Part shown: positions 1-11,541 of the stretch, one piece after another
How the letters are laid out: each line of letters begins with the position of its first letter
Numbering within the stretch: position 1 is the first letter of the stretch
Source of the DNA: Scleroderma bovista
Lineage: Eukaryota; Basidiomycota; Agaricomycetes; Boletales; Sclerodermataceae
Length of the DNA stretch: 43,233 nt
NCBI GenBank assembly: GCA_037178675.1
Contig: JAYMGJ010000576.1
Span: 1 to 43,233, forward strand
Direction: 5' to 3'
Notes under the pieces: model-generated
What the model was told of the DNA's origin: nothing
Database searches by the model: none
What the model saw: the letters and a program-made list of their open reading frames with translations, nothing else
Translations under genes and position numbers: made by a program

Positions 1-1714
1 GCTGGTGTGGCCAAAAACCAAGAAAATGCCTTGTAAGTTGTGTAGTATTAGATTCGCATCGTGTTTTCTTTTTTTCTGATTTTGATGCAACATGGAAGTG
101 AAAATGAGCCTGCCGTGCGACGTATCCTGCACACATACAGCTCTTGGTCGGCTGCGCAGGATCCGGAATGTGAGTAACTACGTATCTCGGTCCTACGGGT
201 GTGGCCACGAAATAATAATAACATTATGCATCAGCTTTTCGGGTCATGCGAATGGCCGTACAGACGCTTTCCAACATGGTGACTGCAAATGAAAGCCTCA
301 TGACGCGTCTCTGGGATACGTACATGAACCTTCCGGAAGAACAGGCCATCTTCATGTGAGCCCCTTTGTTTCATGCCGTGGCGATATTCGTTCCCCGCTA
401 AATGGGCTGGTTCCTGTAGAAGAGTTCTCAGCTCGCCCGATCCCCGCACGATCCTGTATACACTGGTCCTGTTAGTCAACTGTGTCCATGAGAACAGCGG
501 TCGGCAGTATGTCCTGGTTCATTTCGTGTCCACGCACTGAAATTCCCGGGAAAGGGCCCTGCTCGCTAAGACTCGTGTTGGCGCTCGGACCTGTATTACT
601 CTACTGGATCGCATGACAAATCTCCACGACGCAGAAGAGTCCAGCGATAGTGGGAGGGCCTTTGACTATGGGTTGGCATTCCGATAGATCTCCTGCGTGC
701 ACGTTCATACCCCTCGCCCAGCTACCACTTATTCGCTCACCTGTTCGAGGGTGGGCTTGCGCCGGACCTATATGGAAACCTGAAAGTGTGGGGGGCTGTC
801 TCTCTCTTTTTGTTTCTGCCCACATGCTCAAGGCCCGAAACAGTGCCGGGGAGGTCATCGTGTCTCACCAAACCGTTCTGTTGAAGTTATTGGACTCATA
901 CCTCCAGTCTTCGCCTTCCCAAAATGTTTTCCCTGGCATGGTCCCCATGCTGACAACCTGCTTTTTCGAACTTTCGGCTTTTTCGAGTCATTCTATTAAA
1001 AGAGCCGTTGGCACTGAAGGCGCGGATTCAACGGCCGGCAGTGACGTTATACGCGAGTCACCAGATGCGATACTTCCCAAAGCGTGTGAAGCCCTCGTTC
1101 TCGTGACCCAGTGTATTGCAAGTATTATGTTAGCTTCCGAATCGACGGACTCGGACGAAGCCCCGATGTCCATTCCTTGGCAGTTGTTTAGAGAGGCGGC
1201 TTGGTCAGACGGTCGCGTTCTAGCGGAACATGCTGTGGGTCGGTATCCTGTGGTCGGCCTTCGTCACAGGAAAGCTTGCTAACTTTGGCCAGAGTTGCTG
1301 CGGCTGCTCGACATCTTTCTCCCGAGAATAAATTTTGGAAAGCCGGTACCACAACCTGGCCGTGAAGCGTTTCAAGGTCCTACAACAGATGCAACAGGCT
1401 TCTCGTATTTAAAACGGGACCTTGTACGATTACTTGGGATTTTGTGCCATAAACATAGGGACACACAGGATTGCATCCGCAGGTGTGACGGCATCCCTGT
1501 GATCATGAATATGTGTGTTATCGACGAGCATAATCCATGTGAGTGCCATGCATTCGAGAATGTGGTTATGTCACTGAAAAATTCCTCGTGGCCAGATCTG
1601 CGCGAACACGCGATTCTCACCCTGCACAACCTCCTCGAAGAGAACGACGATAACCAAGCTGTAGTGAACAGCATGCAGCCAACGAGAATGTCCGTGGATG
1701 GTGATAAGCCATAG
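1..1714 (+). CDS. Ataxin-10 family armadillo protein, 5' end outside the window
   Basis: The window opens inside this gene. A phase-consistent model has nine exons: 1-32, 99-169, 235-355, 420-506, 555-671, 722-785, 833-1238, 1293-1538, 1596-1714, giving 420 residues to a TAG stop. All eight introns are 47-66 nt and GT-AG. The protein is helical and armadillo-like. The C-terminal block, with LKRDLVRLLGILCHK, IPVIMNMCVIDEHNP and LREHAILTLHNLLEEN, matches the ataxin-10 domain (PF09759). Joining the exons around 1539-1595 restores NPYLREHAIL, which supports that intron. Fungal relatives (Ctr86/Cpr86-like) are poorly understood; human ataxin-10 works in cytokinesis and neurite biology, so the function here is inferred from the family only. 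The gene converges on LEO1, with 57 bp between the stops. Family assignment is firm; the upstream exons are missing. Confidence 0.85.
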
Positions 1715-1771
1715 ATACGGTACGACAGCATGTGCAGGGTGATCAATATCTAAACTACAAGCAGTAATAAC

Positions 1772-3466
1772 CTATTCTTCCTCATCTTCATCGAAAGCTA
1801 TTGCTCTCTTTTTGCGTGCTCCTAAACCAGCTTTTCGGACCCTGTGTTCTTCTTCCTCTTCTTCCTCTTCTTCGCTTTCCACCTCCATATCTTGGCCGCT
1901 GTCATTGGCATCCCCTGAATCTTGAATCTTCCGTTTCTTGTCGTCGTCTATCCGGCCAATCTTCGCATCTAGCCGATCCAAGTCATCCTCGTCCTCGTCG
2001 TCATGACGACGTTTCCTGTCTCCATCTGCGTCCTCGTCTGATTCGTCAGCAACAACAAAGTCGTCCTCCTGGTACTCCCCAGCCCCCCTGGTGCGTTTGT
2101 CCTGTGCCGCTTTCCGCTTGGCAGATCGCAAGCCGCCCATATCGTCGTCAGCGTCTGAACCATCGTATTCTGGTTCGTCGTCGTCCGACCAAACATCTAC
2201 ACTAGCCCTCTTCCTGGAATGACCAGACCTTTTCCGGCGGACGGCAAAGCCACCTTCGTCTGTTTTCTTTTTGGATTTCTTGGCAGATAGCTTTATTAGT
2301 TCTAGTTTCTCCCGTTCAGGGTCCATGGTTGGATCAGGCGCCATGCGCAAACGGGCAACCTTATTATGTTTCTGACCGACAGCACGGACCAACATGCGAT
2401 GGGTCTCGGACTGCATGCCTGTTGGTCGCAAGGACATGTAGCCTGTGATGGCGGCTTCTGCCTGTAGAACTTCTGATCGTTTGTGCTGTGCAACGAGGTA
2501 AGTTAGACCCTGTGATTTGGACCCGGAGGGTGTTTGTTGAGAAGCGGGTGGTGTGTGCTGGGATGCGGCGGGCTGAGAACCTGCTGGTGCCGATTTCCCC
2601 AAGTGACTGCCGGGTGATTCGAAGGTCTGGTTGATGTCAAACAGCTCTTTTCCTAAACGCAAGCTCAGGGTTCCGTCGGACCAGCGGATCATGCGACTGT
2701 TGGATTGTCGTTTCTGTGGATGGCATGTGCAAAGGCTGCAAGTAGGGGATATAGTGGGACCTACATCTTGTCCAAATTCGTCTTTGTACCAACGCCAACG
2801 AACAGTGTTTTCGACTTTAAGCTTTATCGTCATACTCTTCTCACGAATGTTCTCGGACGGAATGGTGTCTTCGTCGTCCTGTTCTGGGCCCACGTAGGTG
2901 TCAGGATGGAATGGTTTTGAGTCCACCTTGACGAAATTAGGCATGCGTATGACCCAATACTATGGTAGATGTAAACATTTAATAGATGCGGGAATACAAC
3001 AACTCACCTGGCCATCACTGCTGCGGGGGAAGGGGATGTTGGGGATGTGGACATCAACTTCCTGGACCTGTGGCGCGACGCTCCCTGGCTCATCTGGCTC
3101 GGCGTACTCCAGCGCTTGCCGCCGCTCTCGCTCTGTGTGGGAGAGACCATCAGACTCGTACCCAGACTCAGCGGGTGTTGCAGTGAGGGCACTGCGCAAT
3201 GTGAGACGGCGCCACGCAATGGGAGGGTCTTTTCGGCCTCACCTCTCCGACTTGACGTCGCCCTCTGGTCGCAGGTCCTCCACACCGGCGTCGTTTCCAA
3301 AGAGATCATCCATCGGCTCGCCGCCACCGCCGCCGCCGCCGATGTGAGTGTCTGTGTCCTCCTCCTTGGGCGATGCGAGTGCGTCCCCCATCTCTATGTC
3401 GCCCGCCTGTCCATATGTGTACGCGGGGTGCGTTGGGTGGCCGAGTGCGCCTGCCAGGGACGACAT
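1772..3466 (-). CDS. LEO1: RNA polymerase II-associated Paf1 complex subunit Leo1
   Basis: Four exons (3466-3243, 3191-3008, 2959-2765, 2713-1772) join in frame to 514 residues. The introns are 48-51 nt. The Leo1 core lies at about residues 120-300: VDVHIPNIPFPR, then after an intron YWVIRMPNFVKVD, then VRWRWYKDEFGQD joined to SNSRMIRWSDGTLSLRLG, the family signature. The N-terminus is acidic with a poly-Gly run (3319-3341). The C-terminal third is a charged, Asp/Glu/Lys/Arg-rich disordered tail ending in a run of Glu and a short basic patch, as in other Leo1 proteins. Leo1 acts in the nucleus within Paf1C during transcription elongation and histone modification. The start is the ATG just before SSLAGALGH, after which acidic Leo1-like sequence begins. 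The reading frame is open further upstream to 3601, so a longer N-terminus cannot be excluded. Confidence 0.93.
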
Positions 3467-4140
3467 GGCGGGGAAGAGTGCAAAGCACTTGGTTGTCGCC
3501 CATCTGGTGTCCCGAAAAGGCAACTGGGTTCGACACTGCCAAACACGTGTTGCGCCACTGGCGTTTCCCCTCTGTCGTCTCAACTCTACGGTGGCGAACA
3601 CGCACGAGGCTCCCCTGCATGGTTACGATTCGAACCAAAACCCTTTTCTGTTCTCCAGTTCCTTTGGGATCTGTCGTGACTCGGTCGGTTCTTAGCACAG
3701 TGCGCGCCCACTGCCCTTGAATATTTGTTTGAATACATTCCATTCGAAGCGGAGTCAGTGGCGGATGGAGGCTGTTCTGTTCTGAAATCGGTCACTTCTG
3801 TTTGGAACACGTCACGGGCACCGTCGTGCATGTATCCCCAGTACCCATGGACATGGGCTAGGAATTGTTTTTTAGTAGGACTGTCCTAGCTGGGGGACCT
3901 CAGCGGAAGTAAAACCCGAAGCGGCAAGGTCTGTCTGCGTCATCTGCCATATCTGCGATTCTTCCTTGGCGCTCAAACTCAGATCAAAGCAGATCGGGGC
4001 GTCACAGCTTAGTACATGCTGTACGAACACTATAAAATCTCCGCAGATACGGTCGTCGTCACCACTTCCTTCTAATCCCCCAGCAGGCACAACTCAAGAG
4101 TTCATAGTGCCCAACAGCCAACCACCCCCCGCCTTAATAC
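3467..4140. promoter_or_regulatory. Divergent intergenic region between LEO1 and the next gene
   Basis: This 674-bp gap separates two divergently transcribed genes, so it should hold both promoters. A TATAAAA sits at 4031-4037, about 105 bp before the rightward ATG at 4141. I see no gene in it; open frames crossing 3467-3750 are antisense or upstream extensions of LEO1. Confidence 0.5.
4031..4037 (+). promoter_or_regulatory. TATA box candidate
   Basis: TATAAAA, about 105 bp upstream of the ATG at 4141. The position suits a fungal TATA element, but the transcription start is unknown. Confidence 0.4.
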
Positions 4141-5467
4141 ATGGAAAGCGGATATAATCTCGACATACTCTCACTCTTCACTCCAGGTCAGCAATCCTTT
4201 GGCCCCCAGAGCCTCGATGATGAAGTGGGTCTTCTTGATGCTTCGATCCCAATATCACTCGTTCTGACGGCCAACGGGCTAGCTTGATTTCTCGTTGTTT
4301 ACCTCCTGTGACCCTGCGACCCTTCCGAGGGAGAATACATTCACCTCCGGGGAGCTGCCCGCACTTAGTCTGGACACGGACTTCAAGTTGTATGACTCGG
4401 GGGGGTCAGCAACCTCAACCTGTGCCCCCTCTTCCTTCCCCACGCCACTGTTTCCGCCCACGATGAGCGCATCCCAACCAGGGTTATACCTGAACAACAA
4501 CAAGTACTCCCCTGCCGACGACCAAGGCTCTGCGTATCTTGTATGTCTCGCAAAATATCCCCAAGAAATTGCCAATAAATGTCTCTCTCTAGAGCCCATT
4601 GAAGTCACCCATTTCGCCCGCGACATCTGTGATGTCACCCCTTTGCCTCGCTGACAAGGCTCAGTTCGAGGAAAACCCAGAAGACGATGTAAGATACACT
4701 TCCTTCTCCTCTCTTAGAAGCTTCTCAAACCAATCCCCCAGGACGAGGCACCCCAAGTTCCGGAACACATCCAGCACTGGAAGTGGGTGCGCGATTACGC
4801 CGTGATCGCAACCGGGACCAAGATCTGGGTCCCGCAGAAGGTCTATCAGCCGTACACCGAAGCAGACCGCAAACGCTACATCACTGAATGTAACCTCAGG
4901 CAAACGGTCTATTTCTTTTCGAGTGATCCACATGAATGGGGCATCACACTGGAAGACGCATTAAGATTCCGCCTCAAGAACTTGCAGGACAAAGACGATG
5001 CGATGTTCGAAGGATGTGGCCCCTCGGTGTCCATCCGCATCGAGGTGAGTTCTAATCCAGAGACTAACTGTACATGTCGCTCATGGATCCAACTAGTGGC
5101 CTGGGTACAGGCCCTGGACAAAGCAAATCCCAACCATGGATTTCAAGACCCCCAAAGGCCCTATCACGAGAGCCAAGCTAGCTAAGAACATCGCAAACTG
5201 TATCCGGAGGTTCGTTGAGGTACGAGCCAACCAGCACTGATTGCTTCCTCTACCAACAACCGTATACAGTGGGCCGAGAAACAATCCATGGAAGCCGATG
5301 CGGATCGCAGGTGGAGAGTTGGCCGCAAATATATCAAAATGGAGCACCTGATGCTGGTCTCTCTCCACCACGTTTCGAAAGGGAGTTGGCAGCCACAACT
5401 TCGACTCCGCACTGCTCTGCCCGAGGTGGTAGCGAACCGCAAAGACGGCACCGCTATGACTGGATGA
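4141..5467 (+). CDS. Conserved uncharacterised basidiomycete protein
   Basis: Six exons (4141-4224, 4283-4540, 4593-4688, 4742-5044, 5097-5219, 5270-5467) give 353 residues in one frame. The introns are 50-58 nt. The N-terminal third is low-complexity and Ser/Pro-rich. The middle contains HWKWVRDYAVIATGTKIWVP followed by an aromatic stretch. The C-terminus carries a helical TPKGPITRAKLAKNIANCI segment and then RRWRVGRKYIKMEHLMLV and LHHVSKGSWQPQLRL. I recall similar WRVG.../SLHHVS.GSWQP tails in many uncharacterised Agaricomycete proteins, but know no function. No signal peptide or membrane helix is visible. The first exon (28 residues) rests on a GTGGGT donor and is the weakest part; translation could instead start at the internal ATG at 4463. 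Confidence 0.72.
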
Positions 5468-8400
5468 AAATTTTGACGCTGAAACCTCAAACAAGGAAAA
5501 GAAAGGCCCGAAGTAATGCATGAAATGTTATGGACTGGTCTAATGCAACAAATTGTCAACTTCGTTTTAATCACACTCCTTTGCATTCACGCATCGTACT
5601 CTTTACCCTTCGTATAATGGTCTTTTTACGACCAACCTTTCGCCGAGGCTGGGCTTCTTTCGTTGACGCCAGGTTGTGTTCCCCCCCCTTCGCGTTCACC
5701 GTTTACGTTTCCGGGATAGCTATCTATCATCGGAATGCTGGTCACTTTCGAGCTGTCTACGTGTTGCTGTCTGTGGTCTGCAATCGAATGACATTGTGAA
5801 TTGATAAGTGTGACCCTGAGATCCCCATCGATTTGGCGGGCCCGATCACAGTCAACGTGGAAGCTGCACGTAAGTCATCCACAGGGGCAAGATCGCGTGA
5901 TCAACAGCCTTCCAAGTCCAGATCCGAACTGTCTTGTATTGGGATGACTTGGTCTTTGGATAGTTCAGGAATGTTCCTTTTGGACAGCCCATGGCCACTC
6001 CGATCACGTCATTGGCAGTTGGACTGTGGTACACCGGACAAAACCGTGACGAGTTTCTCCGAGATGTATTTCTATCAGATTAGGTATGCCGCATCCAAGA
6101 ACTTGGGAACCATGCGACATCATGCATGCTTCGATGCACTGACCCTATCATACTAGTGAGGGATACGCGTGCAGGTAATAATTCAATATTCAACCCCCAC
6201 TCGAATGCGCGGAGATTGAGAGTTCAATTTTATACACTTGGTCGGAATGGCGTTTTCATATACAACATACTAGTGTCACGTCCGAGTTCGGAATGGAAAA
6301 CATTGGCAGTGGCCACGGAAGGGCATTAGTTTGATCCACATGGCGCAACCCAGTAAGTACTAGGAAGGGCGCGAGGGGAGGTTTAAGCTTCAATGTGTGG
6401 TGGGGACTTTAATGATAGGTTGTAGTCTGAGTTCGCGGAAATGTTCCGTGGTTAGAGCACACGTCGTCACTTGTCAGCGAAGTGACATTCCCTCCATTTT
6501 GCTTCGAGGTATGTACATACTGCAGTGACCTAGTCCTGGATTTCCCAAAATTAGAATCGAAAGTGAATCGGTTTGGTATGCTGTCATTGAAGCATTGTGC
6601 GTCGACCATGGCCAATGCCAATTGCCATGTGCCAGGATCGAGGCAACTTTGTCGTAAGAGCCACGTTTCTCGAACGCTGGATTCGAATTTTGCCCGTATG
6701 CACTCGAATCTCTACGACCTAGCGACCGAAAGAGGGGAGGGGCTCCCAGTTCTACGTTTGGACGGCTGATGAAGATGCTGGTGACCATGGCATACTGGTA
6801 AGGTACAACTGGAATTCAGTAAATCGCCGGTATGACATCCTGCTATGTAGCTTTACAATTGGCAAGTCAAATGACTCACTCGTGTCCGCAGGCGGCGTAT
6901 GTGTAAAACACACGGTCGGCTCATCCACTGGCAGATTTGAAACGAGAGTGCTGATTTAATGGCGCCCCCTGGCTACGGAATAGCCGAGCGTCACATTGGT
7001 AGCTGTGTCTATCAGGTGCAAACCGCGCCAGTGTGCTGGCTACTCGGATGCGCGCCGTCGCAAAGCGGCGCAAGCTGGAATTGTGGTGTGGCGAACTGCA
7101 TCCACACCGTGTCGATGTCAGCTGACTTCGAACCTGGCTTGCCAACCTCACACTTGGTACTCTCCGCCACTAATTATTGGCAACATGTATGTCGGCGCCA
7201 AGATCAGTGTGGCAAGCGCCATTAGGCACATCGACCTCCTCAACAGATATCATAGCATTCAACGGCCGTGGACTTGGTGTTCCACGCGCGGTCCTGTGCA
7301 TCGCGGCTCCTAAGAAAGCGCTCATATACATACATAGCCTCTCCACCGCGCAATTTTACGCAATTACCCCACAGGAAGTGCGCACCAGTGTAGTAATACC
7401 CCCACTCATAGATAAGATAACAGTTTTCATGTACTTTTCATTGTTTACTGAGCTTTGCAGGAAGTGGCGTCTCAGCTCTCTACGCCGCATGCAAATAAAT
7501 CAAACTAGTTGGTACCATAGGCGCGGGAACCCGCCACTATATGATCAGTCCGAAACCAGTCCGACGCCAGCCGGAGGCCGCTGGGCACAGCAGCTTGCCA
7601 TTCGAAGACCGAATCTTTGGGCCTAATTTCTATCTGTAGGCCGGACGCCACATCGCTCCAAGTGGGGGGGAAGGAAATTGGAAACAGCCCGAGTTTCTAT
7701 GATCGAAGGCTGGCTGTGCTGTGTTTTTATTGTCCCGAAGTTCAACCTTCACTTTGCCGTCCCCCTTTTAGAAACTTATTGCACAGATGCAAATGTGGTT
7801 CGCAGGTAACCTTGCGCACTCTTTCCCCCCTCGCAGAGGGGGCTCGACATTGATTATTCTTTGAACTCATCAGCAATCCTTATGTCAATGCCGGGCTTTC
7901 TGATTCATAGAGCTCAGCTTGATCAGTCTAAGGGAAACTTGGACTGGCCTGCTCTCCGTTATTCGCGGATAGAAGACACAGGCACGAAGTCCAAACAGTG
8001 TTCCAGGGTGCCTCGAGAACTCGTCGACCGTGGTCTTGGACAGCCCCGAAGTTCCTGGAAACATGAGGCGTAAAGACCTGCCTTTCATTAAGCGGGTCAA
8101 CGACGGAGTGAAGGTGAACGACGGTTGTGCGGAGACGGCCCGCATGCCGGTCGAAGTCATCAGAAGGGACTTAACAAAGTTCACAAGATCAATGATGGCT
8201 TTCTGCCCCCTATCATTTACGTGAGTTCTCACCACAGGAAGCTCCAATACTAGATGGACAAAATAAGTAACCAGCCCCAGTGAAAACGTCTTACGACTAC
8301 GCACAGCACACATACTCGAGGGGAGCCCAAAAATGTTTGGTGGGGCGTAATCTGGGTGGCCGGCTTTGCAAGCCATGAGCGGCGGCCACTGAGTCTAACT

Positions 8401-8803
8401 TCTCTTATCTTCGTCGCGTCTTTTCCTGGCCACTGTTATTTTTAAGTACCTCACCCATGGTATGGTCGTTGTGTCACCTTCCGTTTTTTTCTAACTGCTC
8501 GACCTGCATGTTTCAGCTTATACGCCAAATGGTCTAGGACCACGTGTCGCAGAGGTCTGTGTGTCGAGAGGATTCGGGGAGGAAAGCCCTTATCCCATCC
8601 TGTCGTATGTGGAATGATCAAGTATGCACCTAGAACTTATTCGTGTCTATTCCGGAGCGTGTCGTCGTGCAGGATATCGTCCCCTTTGGAAATCGGCCAG
8701 GACATTGGCTAGACTCAAACCTCTCTTTGGGATAAAAGAACTGTCGTTCAACTAACTTCTCCCGACTTTCAAAAGAGCAACTCCTTGGAACTTACCCGAG
8801 ACC
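5468..8803. other. 3.3-kb stretch without a convincing intact gene
   Basis: Only short open frames occur, and none gives a recognisable domain. Two places look like decayed coding sequence on the plus strand. At 5815-6090, an exon-like piece with IPIDLAGPITVNVEAA is followed by a GTAAGT...AAG intron, then QIRTVLYWDDLVF, an in-frame TAG, and RNVPFGQPMATPITSLAVG. At about 6500-6800 there are short spliceable pieces with stops. A 163-codon open frame on the minus strand (7885-8376) resembles nothing I know. The end of the region holds the hydrophobin promoter. Confidence 0.4.
8731..8738 (+). promoter_or_regulatory. TATA-like element of the hydrophobin gene
   Basis: GATAAAAG lies about 70 bp before the hydrophobin ATG, with CT-rich sequence just downstream. 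This arrangement is common in strongly expressed fungal genes. It is a position-based guess. Confidence 0.35.
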
Positions 8804-9218
8804 ATGCTCTCTCGCATTTCTACTCTCGCCCTTCTAACGCTCCCACTCCTTGCCTCTGCATCGCAGTGCGCTACTGGAGAACCCCAATGCTGCAAGAAGC
8901 TTCTGCATGTAAGTTTGTTTGTAGGGGGAAATATAATGTCGGATCGATGAGAAGCCCATTTCCTTGACAGTGGAATAATCGCATTTCAAAGGCCCTTGCG
9001 GACCTACTTGGAATTGACACCTCCCGTGGTTCCAGCGGTGTGCTGTGTAGTACAGCTGCCGATTCGTGTCTAGAGGATGTTGTGTGCTGCATAGACAGCT
9101 ATATTGTAAGCCCTCGTCGTCATCTGAGATTGGTGAGCTACTGACAATATATCCGTGGCAGAATGGACACCTCCAAGTCGGTTGTACTTCTCCCAACGCC
9201 ACAGTGACTCAGGCTTAA
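8804..9218 (+). CDS. Small hydrophobin, class I-like, secreted
   Basis: Three exons (8804-8908, 8971-9105, 9162-9218) encode 98 residues. An N-terminal signal peptide of about 20 residues (MLSRISTLALLTLPLLASAS) leads into the eight-cysteine hydrophobin pattern: C-x6-CC-x30-C-x6-C-x5-CC-x12-C. The last spacing ends in GHLQVGC, like the usual GLVAIGC of mushroom hydrophobins. Intron positions (after the first CC pair and after the second) are typical for basidiomycete hydrophobin genes. Hydrophobins self-assemble at air-water interfaces and coat hyphae and fruit bodies. The Cys4-Cys5 spacing of six residues is shorter than the 8-23 usually quoted for class I, and this protein is near the short end for the family. 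A TATA-like box sits upstream. The gene is isolated from other hydrophobins in this window. Confidence 0.93.
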
Positions 9219-10418
9219 GTCGAGCGGTGGCATGAATCTTCCTCTTGGTTTTGAGTGAAATACTCCGTGATTGTGGTGCTTTCCCTTCAGGTGCTGTATC
9301 ATCACTGGTGCACAGAAATAGTATGTACAATGTTGTTGTCCAGGTTTCATGATGGGGAGACGTGTATTTCGAGCGAGGTCTGCTAGACATCTGCAAACAA
9401 TTGACTGTCAGTACACTTGCTTAATTGTATTAGTTGGTAGCCATGTATAGGAACCTTCAACATTTGAGCACAAACGGAATGTTGCTAACCCAGCATGAGC
9501 CAGATCACGAACCAGGGAATAGACTTGTATCAATCCATAGTCTTGCGTTCGGCAGGTGTCCGGTTGTTGCCACCAAATCAAACGTGTTGTAGTCGTGGGC
9601 TTGTATGGCGCTGGGTTCAGGTCTTCGTCAATGGGATTTCGATGACTAGATTCGGGTGTTCTGAAGCGGCAACCCACTTAGTACAAGTGGGCAACTAGGG
9701 AAGAAGCTTCTGTCCAGGATGGGCAAGGTAGTCGGCAGCATGAGCTAACTACGCAGACAATAACAATGATATCCATCAGAGGCAGGATGCAGAGCTGCGA
9801 CATGACAAATTCCTTGCCCATGCAAATTGACAAATTGATGGCGTGAGCATTGCCGAAGACCGTGGGATGACAGGCTCAAAACATATGCCAACGAGTGAAG
9901 ACTGAAAAGGGGGATTGCAAGTGAAACGGTAGTAGTAGTCCGTGGCGCCAAAGAAGGAAGAAGGACCTGTGGAGTAAAAGAACAGCACGCGGCAGAGAGT
10001 TGTCTGAAGGTCAAGGTGTCCAAGGAGAGTACAAAAAGCGCGCACATGGTGAGTGTCATTAGAAGCACTAGTCGTGGTCGAACGAGTCACCCTCGATCTC
10101 GGATCTGACGTCCAGATCCCTACATGCGACTCAAAAAATAGCGCACCCTTAGAACAAAGGACACAGTTTCTAGAGGTGTCGTACCAGCCACCTGCTTGGC
10201 ATCGCAATGCAGAGAAGTTCTCTGAACATATGCACTTGTATTTTGAGGTGTGGATACCTGCTTCAAAGAATAAATAAAAGACATTCTTGTTATAAGCCGT
10301 AAATACCTACGGTTCTTCGGTGCCTGTACCCCGCACATTGGTGAGCTCATGGTCGTCGGTCTACACGTCTTCCCTTTTATGGTAGTGCATGCGGTCATCA
10401 TTGTTCCGTTTCCGTTTT
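9219..10418. other. Intergenic region
   Basis: I see no gene with recognisable domains or a convincing splice pattern in this 1.2 kb. Short open frames of up to 143 codons on the minus strand look like chance. Confidence 0.4.
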
Positions 10419-10661
10419 ATGAATCTTCCGAACACAAACAACACCGTGGTTATCAATGACACCCCCACGGATTTGGCTGTTTCCTTATTGTCCAACGCTC
10501 AGGGGATCCGGACGCAGCTTCCTCCGGAGTTGTACAATGTCGAGGTAGGGAATGCAAAAAAAATACTACAATAAAACATCTTGCAGGCACATGGCGTGAG
10601 TTGCTGGGTACAAAAGGCGTCAGGCCTATGCTGGACTTTGCATCAGCACTCCCAAAACTAG
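10419..10661 (+). CDS. Possible small protein of unknown function
   Basis: An ATG opens a 42-codon exon (10419-10544) ending at a GTAGGG donor. A 42-nt intron ends in TTGCAG, and the frame then continues to a TAG at 10659-10661, giving 66 residues. The exon has good coding feel (LAVSLLSNAQGIRTQLPPEL). A strong GTGAGT at 10596 may instead start a second intron to the AG at about 10672, giving a different C-terminus. It may belong with the next gene, but no open frame connects the two. No family recognised. Confidence 0.3.
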
Positions 10662-10750
10662 ACCTAGGTTCTTCACCGACCTGACCATCCGTTCCTTTTG
10701 GTGTCTCTGTATCAATTAACACCGCTGTATCCATATCCAAATCTCCCATC

Positions 10751-11129
10751 ATGAACCACGGCACAGTCGCTGTTGCTCTCGTTCAACGCCAGGTCATGAT
10801 CATCCAAGGTATGCAGTCCTATTTAATCTCTATCGCGATCTGCCCTCTCATGTATGAATGCCATAGCTACCGAGACACACAGCTGCGGTGATCGCTGGAT
10901 AGATGTCTACACCTATACCCCCTTTGGCGATCGTCTCTTCCTTGCGTCCGCTGTTCCCCAGGCGCGGATCGCCTCGTCGGATTTGTTGGCCATATTTCCT
11001 TTCCGCACCCCCACCACAGACATGATCGAACTTCCTGAATACGCCTACAAGGAGTTCCTCGAGCTGAGTGCGAAGCACCAGCTCAAGTATGAGAATATGT
11101 GGCGCACCTCGAAGGCCCGCAGACGCTAG
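10751..11129 (+). CDS. Hypothetical 106-aa protein
   Basis: Two exons (10751-10808 and 10867-11129) are joined by a 58-nt GTATGC...ATAG intron and give 106 residues. The protein has no signal peptide or membrane helix. It contains WIDVYTYTPFGDRLFLAS and a charged helical tail ending in ARRR. I do not recognise the family. It could be the last part of a larger gene including 10419-10661, but the sequence between has stops in all three frames. Coding status is supported by codon-like composition and a clean intron only. Confidence 0.45.
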
Positions 11130-11541
11130 GCGGAGATTCACGCAGTTGAAGGACGCCAAGTGATGTCTATCTGACTCATGGGTGAGAATGCTCGATGTGA
11201 TGAGGTGTTTATTTATTCGTGCGACGCTCTGTATCAATACCGACAACCAATCACTGTATCCATAGTCTATGCTCTTCTCGTATCTTACCTGTCACGTAGC
11301 TTTATTAGGTCAAGTATGTCCGGGACATCTCGTCTTAATTTTGTGATCATATGTCAGGAACTATCACACTGCCAAATCCGTTTGACGCTTTCGTGGAGAT
11401 CTATCCCGATTCATGGCCAGGGTAGCATACAACATAATATATCTGTCTAAGGTACTACAGACAGAACAAACACAAGATAGAGAAAATAGGGAATAGACCA
11501 AAACTTAATGAAGGGCGGACTTGAATACGTATAATTTATTG
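11130..11541. other. Intergenic region between convergent genes
   Basis: These 412 bp hold the 3' ends of the small plus-strand gene and of condensin subunit 2. No gene or repeat seen. Confidence 0.45.

Noticed and set aside
3525..3640. tRNA-like B-box words (GGTTCGA) near LEO1 and elsewhere
   Set aside because: The neighbouring bases do not pair as T- or acceptor stems; no tRNA could be folded by eye.
3047..3679. 210-codon plus-strand frame over the LEO1 5' part
   Set aside because: Antisense of LEO1 exons, whose minus-strand frame is clearly coding.
7885..8376. 163-codon minus-strand open frame
   Set aside because: No domain, no intron support, and no biased composition; likely chance.
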